DNA of 64,000 bases from Cavia porcellus (lineage: Eukaryota > Chordata > Mammalia > Rodentia > Caviidae): the NCBI RefSeq assembly GCF_034190915.1, contig NW_026947506.1, positions 13,391,501-13,455,500 on the forward strand, read 5' to 3'. The position numbers were made by a program, and so were the translations under genes. The notes beneath the pieces were generated by a model that saw nothing but the letters and a program-made list of their open reading frames with translations, did no database searches and was not told where the DNA came from. Positions 1 to 13,232 of this stretch are shown one piece after another (positions within the stretch are counted from its first letter, which is position 1; every line of letters begins with the position of its first letter).

Positions 1-1149
1 TGGTCTCCCTAGTGTAAGAAATGGGAAGAGTAATAAGAGACAAAAAACTCAATGCTTAAAGGAAAAAAAATATCTCAGGGAAAATGAGGAAAAAGAAAAG
101 GGAATGGAAAATAAAAAATGTCTAAAATTATATAAACACACTTAGGATAACTAAGATGATTGTGCTACATGAGTCCTTGGAACAAAATAGATAACATTCA
201 TAGGATTGGAAAAATTGTGTATATTATTGTATGGTGATCTGAGGAACTCTTGAAGATCATTATGTAAAATAACAATCCTAGTTATGCCCCTACCACCTTG
301 TTTTGAAGGCTTATATTGTCAGTGTCCTGGGCTCTTTGCTATTGTTATTGATATGTCTTTCTGTTTCACGTTCATCTAGGAATTTGTTTTGTTTTGTCTT
401 ATTTTGTTTTGTTTTTCCCTATAATAGAGAAAGGACTTATGGATGTGTAGAAATTCTAAAAAGTTTATGAGTTGATTATAAAATGCATGACAAAATGAAT
501 AGCTACTCTGAAGAAAAAGAGACACTAAGATACCCAGTGCTAATTCCATAGCATCATGATGTAAGATCCAGCAATACTATTATTCCTTGTTCCCAGTGAT
601 TTTAGTCTGTTTTGTTTTGATTAATTTCAACATACATGAAATCATGAACAGCTATTTTGAAGAGGAGAGATAGTATGACAGCCATTGTTGACTCTCTTAG
701 TGTCTGGTCTTAAAGACCTAAAATGCCTTCATCAGGCTCTTCAAATTAGTTTTTACACTATGTTGTTCTGTATGAATTCTCTGCATGTAAAGATATGGAC
801 AAGTATTTGGAAGAAAACAAGAGACAATATGATAGACAGGGAAGAGCCCTGGTTGTCTTAGTATCTGTGTCTCTTACATTGTTTTCACATGATCTGCTTA
901 GTTTAATTTTACTCTCTTTAAAAATAACATTTTTAAAAATGCCTCTACTTGTGTCACTGGAATGCATGGAAAATACTGATATCCAAAAATGCTTTCAAAT
1001 ACCAGCAAACATTATTATAATAAACTTTAAAAATTATTACAAATTATATATAAAAAACATTTATAGTATGAAATTTTTTCAAAAATTAATACATAAAAAA
1101 TTAAAGACTATGATATGAATATTGGGAAGAAAATGTATGTACTTAGATT
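1..1149. other. Left edge, repeat-rich noncoding sequence
   Basis: No gene. Phrases around 290-560 (for example a GAGACACTAAG stretch and TTGTTTTGAAGGC) weakly resemble the L1 3' UTR in plus orientation, suggesting an old L1 tail. From about 1,000 to 1,150 the sequence matches block B at 31,060-31,310, marking the start of the duplication, then breaks off where the ERV begins. Confidence 0.45.
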
Positions 1150-1510
1150 TTGATAGGATTATTTCCAAAAGATGAAAAATATTTCCAGAACATGAGAAGT
1201 ACAAAACAAAAAGAGGCCTTTATTCTGCAGAACATGGAGAAAGATGACCGGCACCCCCCACCACTGGAGTCTGGCGATCTCTGTGGCGTGGGGGTATGTA
1301 AGTAGCCTCGGTTTGGGGTGGAACCTAAGGCGGGCATTAGGGATGCACAGGTAGCCCATTGGTCCTATGTTTTGCGCCATAGGTAAATTCCCAGAGGTGG
1401 GAAGATGGCGTCACAGGTAAATTCCTAGGTGGGGGAGATAGGGGATTCCTGCTTCTGCTTGAGGCTTTCCTGGCTACAGTGTCCTGTCTGGGCCAAAACC
1501 CTTTCATATC
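1150..1510 (-). repeat. Probable 3' LTR of the class I ERV
   Basis: Minus strand begins near 1,508 with TGAAAGGGTTTTGGCC, contains a CCAAT box (GGACCAATGGGC), a GC-richer promoter-like region and an AATAAA (around 1,216-1,221) followed by a T-rich tail: the U3-R-U5 order of a retroviral LTR. The exact lower edge and a target duplication are not clear. No second LTR is evident at the 5' end near 5.7 kb. Confidence 0.6.
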
Positions 1511-3689
1511 CCGTCTTATGATTATTATTATGAAAAGGAGCAAAGATTTCCCTCTTTAACTACTTCCTGCTGGCAGAGGGCGCTGTACTGGAGCTTAGGG
1601 GAGTCAACGGGATGAAGGTTGATGCCCAGGTAGAAGCTGGTGCCAGGTGTTTTAGCCAGGACAACTTCAGTGGTGAATGCACGTATGTTAGACTGGAAAA
1701 ACAAAGAGACAAGATGTTATAAGGAGACATGGCACTGTCATATTTAAGGACCCAGGTGAGGTAGAAGGATAGGTGCCTTTGATTTAGACATGTCATTGTA
1801 TCAGGAGAACGTTGAGGTAGGAACATTTCCACGGTAAGGCAGAATTCTGAAAATTAAATGTGGGATTAGAAGGAGTGAAGTTATGAGAGGTGATTACTCC
1901 CCCATCTGAAAGCATAAAAGTTAAGAGGTTAGGTTGATAAGGCTAGTCTCTGGTATGCATGACGCTGGAGTCTGTAGGCAATACTGTTTAAGAGTTCTGC
2001 TGTAAAAACGATCATTAATAGAATGTAAGAAATTAGGAACCAAAGTGGATAACAAAACATCACAACCTGTGAGTCGAGGCCATGAGGCCTTGTTAAGGCA
2101 GAGATGAGTAGGAAAAGGATGGTTAGATCTAGGGCTTGAGTGATTCAAAACCAGAATGGCAGTCTAGCAAATTTGATTTAGGCATGGGTCACTGTACCCT
2201 GGTGGTATCAGCAGTTTACCTGGTTGTGGGAAAGGCTTTTAGGTACCCTGAAAAAGTATAAACAAAGTGAGAAGACAAAATGTATCTGTCAGTCTTGACC
2301 AGGGTTGTATGACAAATTGGTGAATAAGCAAGGAAGGGAGTTGTCTTATATCACTGAGGAGGGGTACACCAGCAACCACAGCTGGAAGGTGCTGAGGTGT
2401 CAGTGTGTCTAAGTGAGCCTGCATAAGCACAAGGGAGTGAAAGCATTTTAAGATTTAGGACGGGGACCTGCACGAAATAGGCCCTGTTTATAAATGGCAT
2501 AGGTTCACCATCAATACCCCGTCATAGAGATTGAGGACTTAATATAGCAAACTGAAAATTCAGGAAGACCTCTGTATATATGGCCTCTATGTCCACAAAT
2601 ACAGAGAATTGTATTACCTGAGACTTAGTGGGACTTGGACTCTGAGACTGACACTTTAAAGGGACCTGTTGTTGCCTGATCCCCCTCAGTCTTCGGCAGC
2701 AATTTTCTCTTGGCAAGGAACCTGGCAGTGTCGACATTTCCTGGGAGGCTAGAAGTTAGGATGGCTTACCCACTCTCTGGTGGCTAGGACACTCCAGCAG
2801 CCCTGGAGTAAGGTCTCAAAGAATGCCAGGATGGGGCATTTTGTTGCGCAATGTCTTCTGCTGCATTTGAGCATGGTCCATGGGGGGGCAGGCAGCTCTG
2901 CCTTGGAGAGGTTTAACTTTCTCAGAACTCCAAGTGTCACAAGTGTTATTGTTATCTCTGTTGTTGAAAACATAAAAACCATATTAAGATCTCTATAAGG
3001 TTTGAAGGTCAAATTTTGCCTTTTTGTTTGGGATTTGGACTATAGTAAAAGGTATCTGTAGAATTAAGTAAGTATGCAGGAGTTTAATATTGGCATTTCT
3101 GATCATAGAGCAGGCTTTAACTAGATGGCATATCGCTTTTTTATAGGGTGACACGTGGAATTAACAAAAAATGCTTTAGTCTGCCCAAAAAGGCGTTAGT
3201 CTGCCTTTTGTCTTTTGGAGTAAAATCTTAATGGAAACATTTTGCAGTAAAGGTTTATTAACCTTATGAATAAATCTATGAAAACCAATCTAATACTGTC
3301 ACATTTGGAACATGTTTACTTCTTTATAAATCTGTTATTTGAAGTAATATGAACCAAGACAAATAAAATAAAACTTTGAAGAAAACCCTTGTTTTCAAAT
3401 AGAGCTAGTGGTTTTTAGCAAAAAGTAATTTATAACCTTAGTTGTTAAACAGGAGATTGACAACAACACAGTATAATACAGGTAATAAGTTTAACATATA
3501 ACATTACTGGTGGTCCACAGGAAAAGGAATTGATAAATATCTCTTAATTTTAGTCATTAAGACAGGAGATTAGTCAAGGCTTTGATTGATAAACAAGGCT
3601 GGTAAAATTATCAGGTGGCCAATAACCTTGATTAAATGGTTTGAGAATTGTAATAAAAAAATAGCATCTTTTGGGCAGAGCCAAATTGT

Positions 3690-3714
3690 AAAAAAAAAAA
3701 AAAAAAAAAAAAAA
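3690..3714 (+). repeat. Poly(A) run
   Basis: Uninterrupted A run inside the class I ERV, between its gag part and the following sequence. It could mark the tail of a short plus-strand retroinsertion or simple expansion. Confidence 0.7.
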
Positions 3715-5854
3715 GCATGTCTGAGTGGAGCTGCTGAGATGCTGTTTTGCGGCATGCCAGCAGAGCATGCCCAGGGTGGGGGTGGGGTGAGCATCGGGAC
3801 GTAGCAAGCAGGGGCAGGCTGGGACTGCCCTCAGAAACCTGTAAGGTGGTGGCAACAATGGCACACAGGGGACGGAGGGGCTGGGATGGCCCATGGGGGA
3901 GGGGCTCGGGCATGGCCCCACACATTGTGTGAAGCTGGAACTGCTCACAGGGCATGAGGATTAGAAAGCCAATTTAGGAACACAGCTGGGTTTTGATTAG
4001 CCTTCTGGACCTGTTTTAAAAGTTTGTTATAGTTAGTATGCTTGTCCTGCTCTGGCACAGCTATAGGCCCAGGGTCATTATCAGCGGTGTTTACCTTATG
4101 TCTGTGATCAGCTTCTTTTTGATCTGCTTACCACAGCTGATTTCATTCCTGTGAGCTAAGGGCAGTATTTAGAATCACATAAACATCCTTAAAATGTAAA
4201 TCATAACAATTAGTAATAAATTTAAATTGCCTGATATAATTCTGTGGGTCAACAGAGAAGCCACCTAATTTATGGGTAACCTGAGATAGATCAGAAAGGG
4301 AAAAAGGCACATGGATGTTAACATCCCTTGGGGCCAGCTTGCTCCCGAAGTGGTAGTGGAGCCTGAGGAGAAGATTCCAGAGCAGAGGGCCATTGGGCAG
4401 CCATCCATCCAGTAGATATGTGTGAGCAATCATCTGTAGAGTGGCTACAGAGCTGCTGCTGGTCACCCTGGGAAACACAGGCAGCTGGCATCTCACTGTG
4501 TGCCTAGCAGTGAGAGGATTGCTGTTGGCAGCACAATGAAGCGTGATGTGCACTGCAGCAGGGCAGCTGTTGCAGCTTACAAGAGGAGCCACAAGGGGGC
4601 GCTCATGACAGTGAGGCCCGTGCGAACATGGTGGTGCCTGGCCACGTGGCTGAGGGTTGTAACATGGTGACTGTTCCCAGCGCAATCTTGAACAATCATG
4701 TGGCCTTCTGGAAGGACATAGCAACCAAGACCTAGTGTGGTGGGTGGGTGGTGAGAATGCTGTAGGGGATAGAGAATTATCAGGAGAAAGAGTCGGAGAC
4801 TTTGAGGAAGTGCTAATAGAGTGATTAGAGTTGCTGGGAGAGTTTTGGGTCCCGGAAGGCAGAGAGGGAGACGATTGCACAGTGGGAGGTAACTGCGACA
4901 CATTGGGACCAGGACTGCTGAGAGAATCAGGCATAGGGAGAGGGGAGAGCAGTCTGGCGGAGGTAATGGCAGGGAATGAGTTTGGTGGTAGGCAGGCAGT
5001 GGCTGAGAAAACACTGGAGGAACGTCCTCAAGCGAATCCTGAGGGCAGGACAGAAAAGTTTGCGATGCAGTAGAGTTAGCTAAAAGTATCTGAGCAGAAG
5101 CACAAGACTTAATGAGAGGTGGGCATGTTCTCAGAATAAGGAAGGCCTGAATATAAGGAAGTTCTAATAACTTGTCACCAGCCTGACAGAAATACAAGTT
5201 TCTGAAAATGCAGGGGTCAAAAGTTCCTTCCTTGGGCCAATGCTTGCCGATAAGTGGGTAGGTTGGCCAGACCTCCTGGCAGTAAAAAGTTAATTGTTTA
5301 GTTTTCATGGTACTTTTAAATTTTAAAGTACATAAATTGGAAATTAGCCATTGAAAAGGTGTCTTTTGGGAGTTAGAAAATACGTTTCCAATCACTGATT
5401 CAGGCAAGAAATAACCCGTGGTCCAGAACAAGCCATCAATTGTTTGTGGCACCACATGGCGGCTAAGGTTCCAAAAACTCATATATTCCAAGTCATCACT
5501 GAGAGATTTATGAGTGGAGCCCATGTGGGGTCAGTAACAGTTTTGCCCATGAAAGCACGAGGCTTTAAGGGAAGTGAGGGCCTTTCAGTGTGGGCAATCC
5601 AAAAATCTCTGCTTTGGGCTATCCGAACCAAAAGAACATGAGAGATTTTAAGAGTGTGGACACAGGTTTGCCCAGAAAGAACACTTCCCTGGGCTGTCCT
5701 AAGGATGTGAAAATGCACAGACCCATGCGAACGGGGAGTACAACAGACTGGGGCTGCCCAGTGCCAAGAGTTACCTGGGAAGTGCTCACCTGAAATGAAT
5801 CTGGCCGATGGTGAGTGCAGGTGGCTGGCGACAAGTGAACTTTTGATCACACTA

Positions 5855-5880
5855 ATATACATATACATATATAAATATAC

Positions 5881-5911
<31 letters not shown>

Positions 5912-5915
5912 TACA
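5855..5915. repeat. TA/CA microsatellite
   Basis: Alternating TA with ACATAT interruptions, then ACACAC. It lies at the junction between the ERV-derived region and the resumption of block A. Confidence 0.9.
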
Positions 5916-7664
5916 CACTAGGCTGGAGTGTAGGTCATTGTTAGAGCACAAGAATAGTGCTCAGCAGTATCTAGGGTCTACAGTGACAGTAAAAAATGTA
6001 CATGAAGCCACAGAGTACAATGTAGTAGTAAAAAGCAAGGGATCAATGTGGAAAGAAAACACACCTACAACAACAGGCCTGTCAAGCACAGCATTATGCT
6101 GTGCTTACTGTTAGTGACATTTAGGGACAAGATTTCCTTCTAATAAGGGCCATTCTGTTTGTGATATGATATTGTTAATATTCCTGACCTCCATCTCCAA
6201 GATGGTACTAAATATTTGTTACACTCTGTGTCATAATTACAAGAAAAAGTTGAAACACATTCACATTTCCTCATGTTCATAATCTCCACTGCTGGAAAAT
6301 CATTCACTTAGTAGGTGGACCGGACATACAAGCTCTTCAGTGACAAGGTATGGAAATGGGCAAAGATTCTAAGACCTGCCAAATTGCTAGCTCTGCACCT
6401 CCAAACTCAATCTCAGTGACTCCACACAAAGTACTCTGTCTGTACTTGCACACCTTCTCCTTCTCCTCACCATTTGAACTATATTTCAGATGTCACAAGT
6501 GTGAAAATTCAGAACAGGCTCCACTGCTTCATGCTGTATGATGCACCCCTCCCCAGGGGGGTACAGACAGACTGACAGGTGCTTTACACTGAAGCTCTGT
6601 GCTTTATCTCAGCTGTGGCATACACCTTTCCCATGGGAATCTCCAGGATACCAACATGGAAGGTCTGTCTTCAGTATGTGGGCAATCAAGAGAACTTAGG
6701 GGGATTGCTTAGGGATTGCTGTCAACTGGAACTTATGGAACTAAGTAATTTCTTTTTCCAAGGAGATATGAATTACTGCAAAAATAAAACAAAAATGTTA
6801 CTGATAAGTAATATTATTGGACAGAAATGCCTTCAACTCTTTAATGTGATGGAAATGCAAGTGGGATTACAAGAGTTGACTATCTAGAATAGAAAGATAC
6901 ATGTTTACCTGAGGTTCAAATAGAAGGATTTCCAAAGTCAGCATAATTAGAACTAGGAATGGAAGTGATTTCTCTTCAGCCACACACATGCTTGATGATA
7001 TGTGTTCCAGGTACTCAGGCCTGTGTTTGAGTGTTTGATCATTGAAAACTCACTCTTCAAACCCCTTTATACTGATGAAATACAGACAGTATGATCAGAC
7101 TGGGGCACCTCTCCATAATGTTAAAACGATAAAAACAACCAAACCAAATCAAAGCAAACAAAGAAACAAAAATTTAAATCCAGAATAGTGCTCCCTTTTC
7201 CAAACACTACTGATATTGTTCTTCTGAGTCAGCTGATCTGGGCAACCTGATTAATAGAGCTCTCAAAAGAGGTAACAATCTGAAGTTATTATGTTTTATA
7301 GTGGACTTTTTGAAGAGTTAACGTTACATGACTGAGAAAGACAAAATAACACCATCAATCCAGAGGAAGTTCAAAAGAAAATGTGTTGAAAATTTACAGA
7401 ATATGCATGGTCAAAAAAAAAACACTACTGCTAAGCTTTGGATCCTTTAAACCTGCTCAACACACTTACTTGATCTTGGCTTAGGGATATATATGTAACA
7501 CAAGACCAAAATAAAAAATACTGAACCACTCATGCACCTATTGAATACAGTGTGCTTCAAATCTCTGCTTGTTTAACACTGCTGTCCTGTTGCTGAGAAG
7601 TGGTTCTTTACTGCTGTCCACTATTATGAGCAAGTATTGTACCATATATCAGTAGTGTGCAAAA

Positions 7665-7666
7665 AG

Positions 7667-7704
<38 letters not shown>
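7665..7704. repeat. Poly(A) run
   Basis: About 34 consecutive A after a short A-rich lead. It sits in block A; the equivalent site in block B (near 35,295) has only short A stretches, so it expanded or was inserted in A. Confidence 0.85.
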
Positions 7705-7706
<2 letters not shown>

Positions 7707-7942
7707 TAAGGTAAGATTTCCTTTGAATTGGTTTTCTTTGATTGTTCATTACTAGATATTTATCACCAGGCCAGGGCATGTTAAATGTCTCACTGTTAGG
7801 TGGAGGTAAATCACACAATTTATATTTCATACTGAAAGGGGATCTTGCTTGATTGTCCAGGTTTGGTGCACTGTTGTCTCCCATGTACCTAAGAGTAAAG
7901 GGGTGAACCACCACGGCTCATAATTTTTACTTTACCTAAGCA

Positions 7943-8110
7943 CTACCCAGCTGTGGTGGTGAACCCCTGTAATCCCAGCACTCTGGGGGACACTGAGGTA
8001 GGTGGATTGCCATTACTTCAAGGCCAGCCTGCACCACATAATGAGTTCAAGGCCAGACTGAACTATATGGCAAGACACTATATCAATTTTTTTAAATTTT
8101 TTTTAAAAAT
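7943..8110 (+). mobile_element. B1 SINE
   Basis: 7SL-derived SINE in plus orientation: GTGGTGGTGAACCCCTGTAATCCCAGCA-like start (in diverged form), the GAGTTCAAGGCCAG segment and an A/T-rich tail. It carries a repeated internal GCCAG segment typical of rodent B1. Block B lacks it at the matching site near 35,560. Confidence 0.8.
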
Positions 8111-8484
8111 GAAGAAATTTTATGAAAACATTGAAACCATAGTAAATCAGATGAAATAAAGAACCTCAGTCTTAAACTGGCATAATGGCACATACTTGTC
8201 AAAACAACAGTCCATAATGTTCAAAATCTACCAAAAGATACTGGGCAATATAGTAAGACATCATCTCAAATTTTAAAAACAAAAATTGAAAATTTGGGGG
8301 TACATAGTTCATCAAATTTCCAGTTTTTTCTATAATAAAATCATCAAGTACACCTTAAAATCTTCTATGTCCCAGGGAAATCCCTTTCATTTTAATTCAC
8401 TGATGGTGTCCACCAAATAATTTAACCTACACCAATGCCAGACTGTTTCCTAATTTCTGATTTTGCTTCAAAAATGATTCTATG

Positions 8485-8665
8485 GTTGGGTGTGCTCACA
8501 CACACTTGTAGTCCCAGCACTTGGAAGGCTGAGGTAGGGGAACTGCTATGTGTGTCAGGTCAGCCTAGACTACAAAGAGAGTTCAAAGGCAACCAGAACT
8601 ATAAAATCAGACTCAGTCTAAAAAAAAAACAGAAAGAAAGAAAAGAAAAAAGCAAAAACAAAAAA
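8485..8665 (+). mobile_element. B1 SINE
   Basis: Plus-orientation B1: TAGTCCCAGCACTTGGAAGG, then a GAGTTCAAAGGCAACC segment and an A-rich tail from 8,620. It is missing from block B near 35,870, so it is specific to block A. Confidence 0.8.
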
Positions 8666-9761
8666 CCCAAAACCGGTAACATGAACAGATCAGCGATAAC
8701 AGTACACACTTCTCTATCATTAAATTCTATCAGAAATTCTAGCAGAAAACCCTTCATGCTAACCTTTACTATCCCTGCACAACTTGTATTTGGGGCTTCT
8801 TTATACTAGAGCTCCTGCTGAAATCTATCTCAGAGAGCATTTTAGCATTTACACAATGTCTATGATCAGCCCTAGCTCTATAGCCATTAATTCAGAGATA
8901 ACCCCCGTCCCTTTCATTCCTACCCATATCACACATATATGTCCATGTAAATGCCCCAATGCAAGGGTTTCTCAGCATGAGTTTAATAGGCAGCCTATCC
9001 TTGGAAGTTGTGCTGGTCAAGTACACTTTTCCCTCCCCTGATTAATATTTTAACATCTGCTCCACTTTGGTCAGAATTCTAAACTCTAAGATAGTTCTCA
9101 CGTAGTCTGTCAGTAGGCATGTCACCTATGTTAGATTAGACATTTCATTTGCACTGCTCTGTATGGAACACAGGATTTCACTAGGAGTCTGGCAAGTGCT
9201 CCACCACTGAGGCATATCACCCACTGTGTTCAATTTCCAGAACTTCTGTCAACACTCATTATGAGTGCGGAAATATGAGGACATACTGGAAATGTAGGGG
9301 GTCACTATAAAGATAAAAAAGCTGAACTTTAAGGAGAAGAGTCGTGGCTGTGTGCCCTGCATCACAGACATGTATAAACTTCTGATCCTCCAGAGCTGCT
9401 GCTGACAAGAATGCCAACGAGGACCTAGCTCACCACAGTGCACTCAGCTCAAATCCTATCTGGGTCAGGGTCTCCCCAAACCCCCTTCTCTCCTCATCTG
9501 GTGCAGATGCGAGGGCAGGAGGCTTCCCAGACGCCACGGTGAGCTGATAGAGTCACAGTGAGGACAGGGGTCAGGGGACACAAACGAATCTTGCCCCAGC
9601 AAGGGGCAAAAGCGACAGATAATGACTCACTGTCAGTCCAGAAGGACCTCCGGGATCTACAGCTAAGTACGAGGCTCTAGGCACCACAGCTGCTTCTGAC
9701 CACTTCTAACGAGGATCGCCCAAATTTCATCCCATTTCAGGCTCCCATCCCGTAACTTTAC

Positions 9762-9970
9762 CATTGCGTGGCCTGAGGTTTCCCAGGTTTTTTCTGAAGC
9801 AGGATAGTAAATAGAATCCATAAAACGAGGTTTAGCAAGACTTCCTCTGTCACGATTGCCCTCAGAAAACGCAATTGACGCCATGACACCAGAAGAGGCT
9901 GCTACATTGGCTCACCTGATTGGACAGTTCACGCCTCTTGCTGGCTCCTCACTGATTGGCTCCTGCTCTG
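9762..9970 (-). promoter_or_regulatory. KZNF-type promoter and exon 1, copy A
   Basis: Minus-strand copy of the cluster's 5' exon. Two CCAAT boxes (ATTGG on the plus strand at 9,919-9,923 and 9,955-9,959) are exactly 36 bp apart, with a third ATTGG at 9,906-9,910. The exon ends in ATG (9,762-9,764) followed at once by GTAAAG, a plausible splice donor. This suits a KZNF whose coding sequence starts with one codon in exon 1 and continues as VVTFEDV in exon 2. The region keeps more CpG than its surroundings. Its body would extend leftward below 9 kb. I see no KRAB or finger exon there; a class I ERV occupies 1.15-5.65 kb, and any exons may lie beyond the left edge. Confidence 0.65.
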
Positions 9971-11453
9971 TGGCCCTCCCACCCGGCCAAGAATGCGGAT
10001 AGAAACAAACCCCTATCTGCAACACTGGATCACAAAGGAAAGTTTGCGGTGCCCGGACTCCTGAACCAGGCTGTCTTCTACAATACTGACCTCACCTGGT
10101 CTAATGGATACTTGCATTGATACACCTGCCTTTTCAGTACTGCTCCTGTTTTCTTAAAGGACTCCATGGACTCTTACAGAAAATGGGTTACAAAAGTGCT
10201 CAGAAGTTTCTAAGGGCAATATTGTAGGGAAGAATCAATCCCCTGATGTCAAAAAAACATCCTGAGTCCACGCCAGGCCAAGACACAGTCGACTATAAAA
10301 AGGGCAGACTGTTTAATAGGTCAGTCTTTGGAGTGAAGCCGCAAGCTTCATTGTCAAGGTTTTCACATTTATCTCCCTGCATATATTCATTTTCAGCCCC
10401 CCTCCATACAATATGTGCTCAGAAAAGGAACACAATTATTGTTAAAGAAATTAGAGTTAAATGATAGCAATAATCTCCAAAAGAAAGCAAATATTTCAAC
10501 TATCCCAGAAAAGCTTGCTACTCATCCGGGGCCATAAAAATCCTGAACTGTGAAAGTGAGCACATTGCCAAGCATGAAGGTCACTATGATTGCTGAAATA
10601 GGGCCACATTTCCTATCCACTCAACCATTTCCTTGTGATAAAGCAGGAAAACATAAAGACTTCAAACTTTAGCTCTCCATGCCCTACAGTTCTCTCTTCA
10701 CAATTTCAAACTCAACCATTTTAGGACTTCGGTAGTTCTAGAAGGATATTTGCCTGGACCATGTGATACACTTGTTAACAACTTGTTTGGCTTACAGATG
10801 TGTAGGGTATTAGTAAATTACACCCATGGGTGTGTCTGGTGGCGTATGTGAGTTTGACCTGATAGACCAAATCTGGTCCCTGAATCCTTCATCTCAGGCT
10901 TCTTCCCTGCCTTCCTGCTTCCTTGACCTCATAAAGAGTTACCTTGCTTTCTTCATTTCTATTTTCCAAGTTATTTCTGCAATGGAAGTGCTGAAATTCA
11001 GACTGTGGCTGCTCAAGCAATGAGACAAAATAAATGTATTTTTCTTAAATTCTGTATGTAAGATATTTTGTACCTGTAATATATGTACCCAGATATATGT
11101 CCTAAATAAATTTCCAAATACATCAATTATTTCTTTAATTATGTAAATGAGTTTTTTCTCTCCCTGCTCTTCAGTGTTTATATATACATACTTTAGTCTG
11201 ACTCTGGTATTTTTTTGCATATCAAAACCTTTGCTTTCAACTACAATCCAGTCTCCTCCATGCAGGCAGACCTGCCTCAGTGCAAACAGGCATCTGGTGA
11301 TGATTTTGTGGTTAAAATAAATGAACTGTTAGAAATACCTGGACTCCTGTTATACTGTATTTAGCAAGCTCATGGAGGCCTCTGTTATTAGCTACCAATT
11401 TCAATTGTTTATGTTGACTTACATAAACTTATGAAGAATACTCACAATGATTT

Positions 11454-11528
11454 AGCAGTGGGAATTCAACTCAGGACCTTGTGCTTGCCAGGCAAGTGCT
11501 TGTGCCACTGAGTTATATCCCTAGGTGA
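11454..11528 (-). mobile_element. ID SINE, minus strand
   Basis: Reverse-oriented tRNA-derived ID: plus strand shows CTTGCCAGGCAAGTGCTTG and GAGTTATATCCCTAG. It is flanked by a 12-bp direct repeat TCACAATGATTT (11,442-11,453 and 11,529-11,540). It is short-tailed and diverged, so relatively old. Confidence 0.85.
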
Positions 11529-12473
11529 TCACAATGATTTGAGGAGGTGTATCACCATGCTTTTTGAGAAATTACTCCAATACCCCTCAATATCTTGTCA
11601 CAAGGTAATATAGCACTTCCATCTACATGTTCCCAAAATTTACATGCTGCTATTTTTCCTTGACAATGAACTCTTGTGTGAGTCTCAAATGTACAACATT
11701 CAGCTTTCATTCAAATATTGCCACTTTCAGGAGGATTCTCTCCCTCCCTGACATAATCTTTCAAGACCAATGAAATTTGGCCCTCAGTGGATTTCAGACT
11801 GTCTGAAGCTCTGCAGAGCCACTCACTTGGAAAACCTTTTGATAATGAGTGGAACACTGCTGCCCAGTCTACCTTGCATCTTTCACTCAGCCAATTAGTC
11901 ACAGTTATCATAATTTTCTGTAATGTGATGAGAATCTTACTTTAAATAAGTAAAAGTGATACATAGCAAAAGATTGGAACTTATACTGGCCATCAAAAAT
12001 AAAGCAATAATTGAAGGCTGATTGATACTGAGTTTTGTGTGTCTAGGGGCACTGAGTTTCAAGGGTAAGTACTGACCTCTATGTACTATACATTTACTCC
12101 TGAGGTGCTGAAATGGTCCATATAGGATGAACTTGATCTTTGCTTTCTAGAGCAGGTAGGTGCTTTCTAAGTGTATGTAGTCAGACTTTCCTGCTGCTCT
12201 GTCCTGGAAATAGAGCAGTAAGTGTGCTCAGATTTCTAGACTCTGTCCTGTTGAGACAACAGAACTCAGAAAGGAGGGCGGCCTAGAGCACATGTGGCTC
12301 CATAGCAGAGGGTAGTGTGGGATGTCACCTTTCAGCAGTGTGGAAAGAGGCAACTAGATTCATTGCCTAGGATTTCTCACACTTTTTCAGTTAGCTATGC
12401 TCTCTTACTTTTTTAAGACGGGGCTGGATCCAGGGCACTTGTGTGTAGCCACATCCTCAGCCACTTTCTTTTC

Positions 12474-12502
12474 TTTCTTTCTTTCTTTTTTTTTTTTTTT
12501 TT
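12474..12502 (-). repeat. Pyrimidine/poly(T) tract
   Basis: TTTCTTTC repeats followed by about 19 T. It is a possible old tail of a minus-strand retroinsert; no body is clearly identifiable. Confidence 0.6.
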
Positions 12503-13077
12503 GAAAGTGTTTTGGTTTATTGCATAATTTCTGTGCAAATCCACAAACTTGTAAAAATGTAATACTTTTCTGTCAGCTTTCCTGAGTGCTGAGATTACTG
12601 GAGTGTACAAACATAGCTGGATATGATAGATTTTATTTAAAAAAATAGGAAAACATAAAAATAAAGGGCTAAAGTTATGTACATATCTACTATATTCACT
12701 AGGCAGCATTATTCTAGAGAACAATCAAAAGTGAAAAAAGCCGCCTGCTGCTACTGTCAAAGAAAATTCCACATTCAGGCCATTAAATCTCTTCTCCACG
12801 TGGAAGGTGAGACTGACGAATCACACTGAGTCCTGGTGATGAGGCAATAAGAAGTCAAAATGCTAATTCTGCGAGCTGAGCATGGTCTGCTGCTCCCCTT
12901 TCCCAGTGTGAAAAAGCAACCTGTTACACCCTAATATTTACTAGAGGAAGACTCTTTCCTGGAGTCACTTCAAAGTCCTCCTTAACATGTAAAATTCATC
13001 ACCCTTTTCTCCAGAAACTACATAAAAAAATCTTTCTCTGAGCATGACCACAAATGTCTAACGTATAGAAACTAGAT

Positions 13078-13232
13078 TTTCCAGGCGTGGTTGGCAACAA
13101 CTGTAATCCCAGCACTCGGGAGGCTGAGGCAAGGGAATCGTAGCAAGTTCGAGACCAGCCAGAGCCAAAGGCCAGCCTGAATTGCACAGTGAGACTCTGT
13201 CTCAAAAAAAAAAAGAAAAAAGAAAAAAAAAT
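13078..13232 (+). mobile_element. B1 SINE
   Basis: Well-preserved plus-orientation B1: TGTAATCCCAGCACTCGGGA, GAGGCTGAGGCAAGG, GAGACCAGCC followed by a second GGCCAGCC (internal duplication typical of B1), GAGACTCTGTCTC and an A-rich tail. Confidence 0.9.

Larger units (their letters stand above)
1150..5650 (-). mobile_element. Decayed class I (gamma-type) endogenous retrovirus
   Basis: Minus-strand provirus remnant. From high to low coordinates I read a gag leader with MG start (about 5,524), a matrix-like part with the CQEVWPTYP...WPKEGTFD arrangement (about 5,310-5,200), a proline-rich region (about 5,050-4,750), a capsid-like segment containing VPFSLSDLSQV (about 4,310-4,143), then decayed double zinc-knuckle-like sequence near 2,850-2,690. 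At the far end is a probable 3' LTR (separate entry). Frames are broken by stops and shifts, and a plus-strand poly(A) run interrupts it at 3,690-3,714. Most of pol and all of env seem absent. In the equivalent position block B has about 1.2 kb of other sequence, so the insertion came with a local replacement or deletion. It cannot encode functional protein. Confidence 0.75.

Noticed and set aside
9663..9884. 73-codon frame beginning MASIAFSEG in copy A
   Set aside because: It covers the exon-1 leader, crosses the likely splice donor at 9,761, and is not open in copies B and C, so it is unlikely to be a protein.
10225..10688. Interval starting TGTAGGG and ending CCCTACA, suggestive of an LTR
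   Set aside because: Flanks do not form a target repeat, and parts of it align with block C (55,915-56,100), so it is ordinary block sequence.
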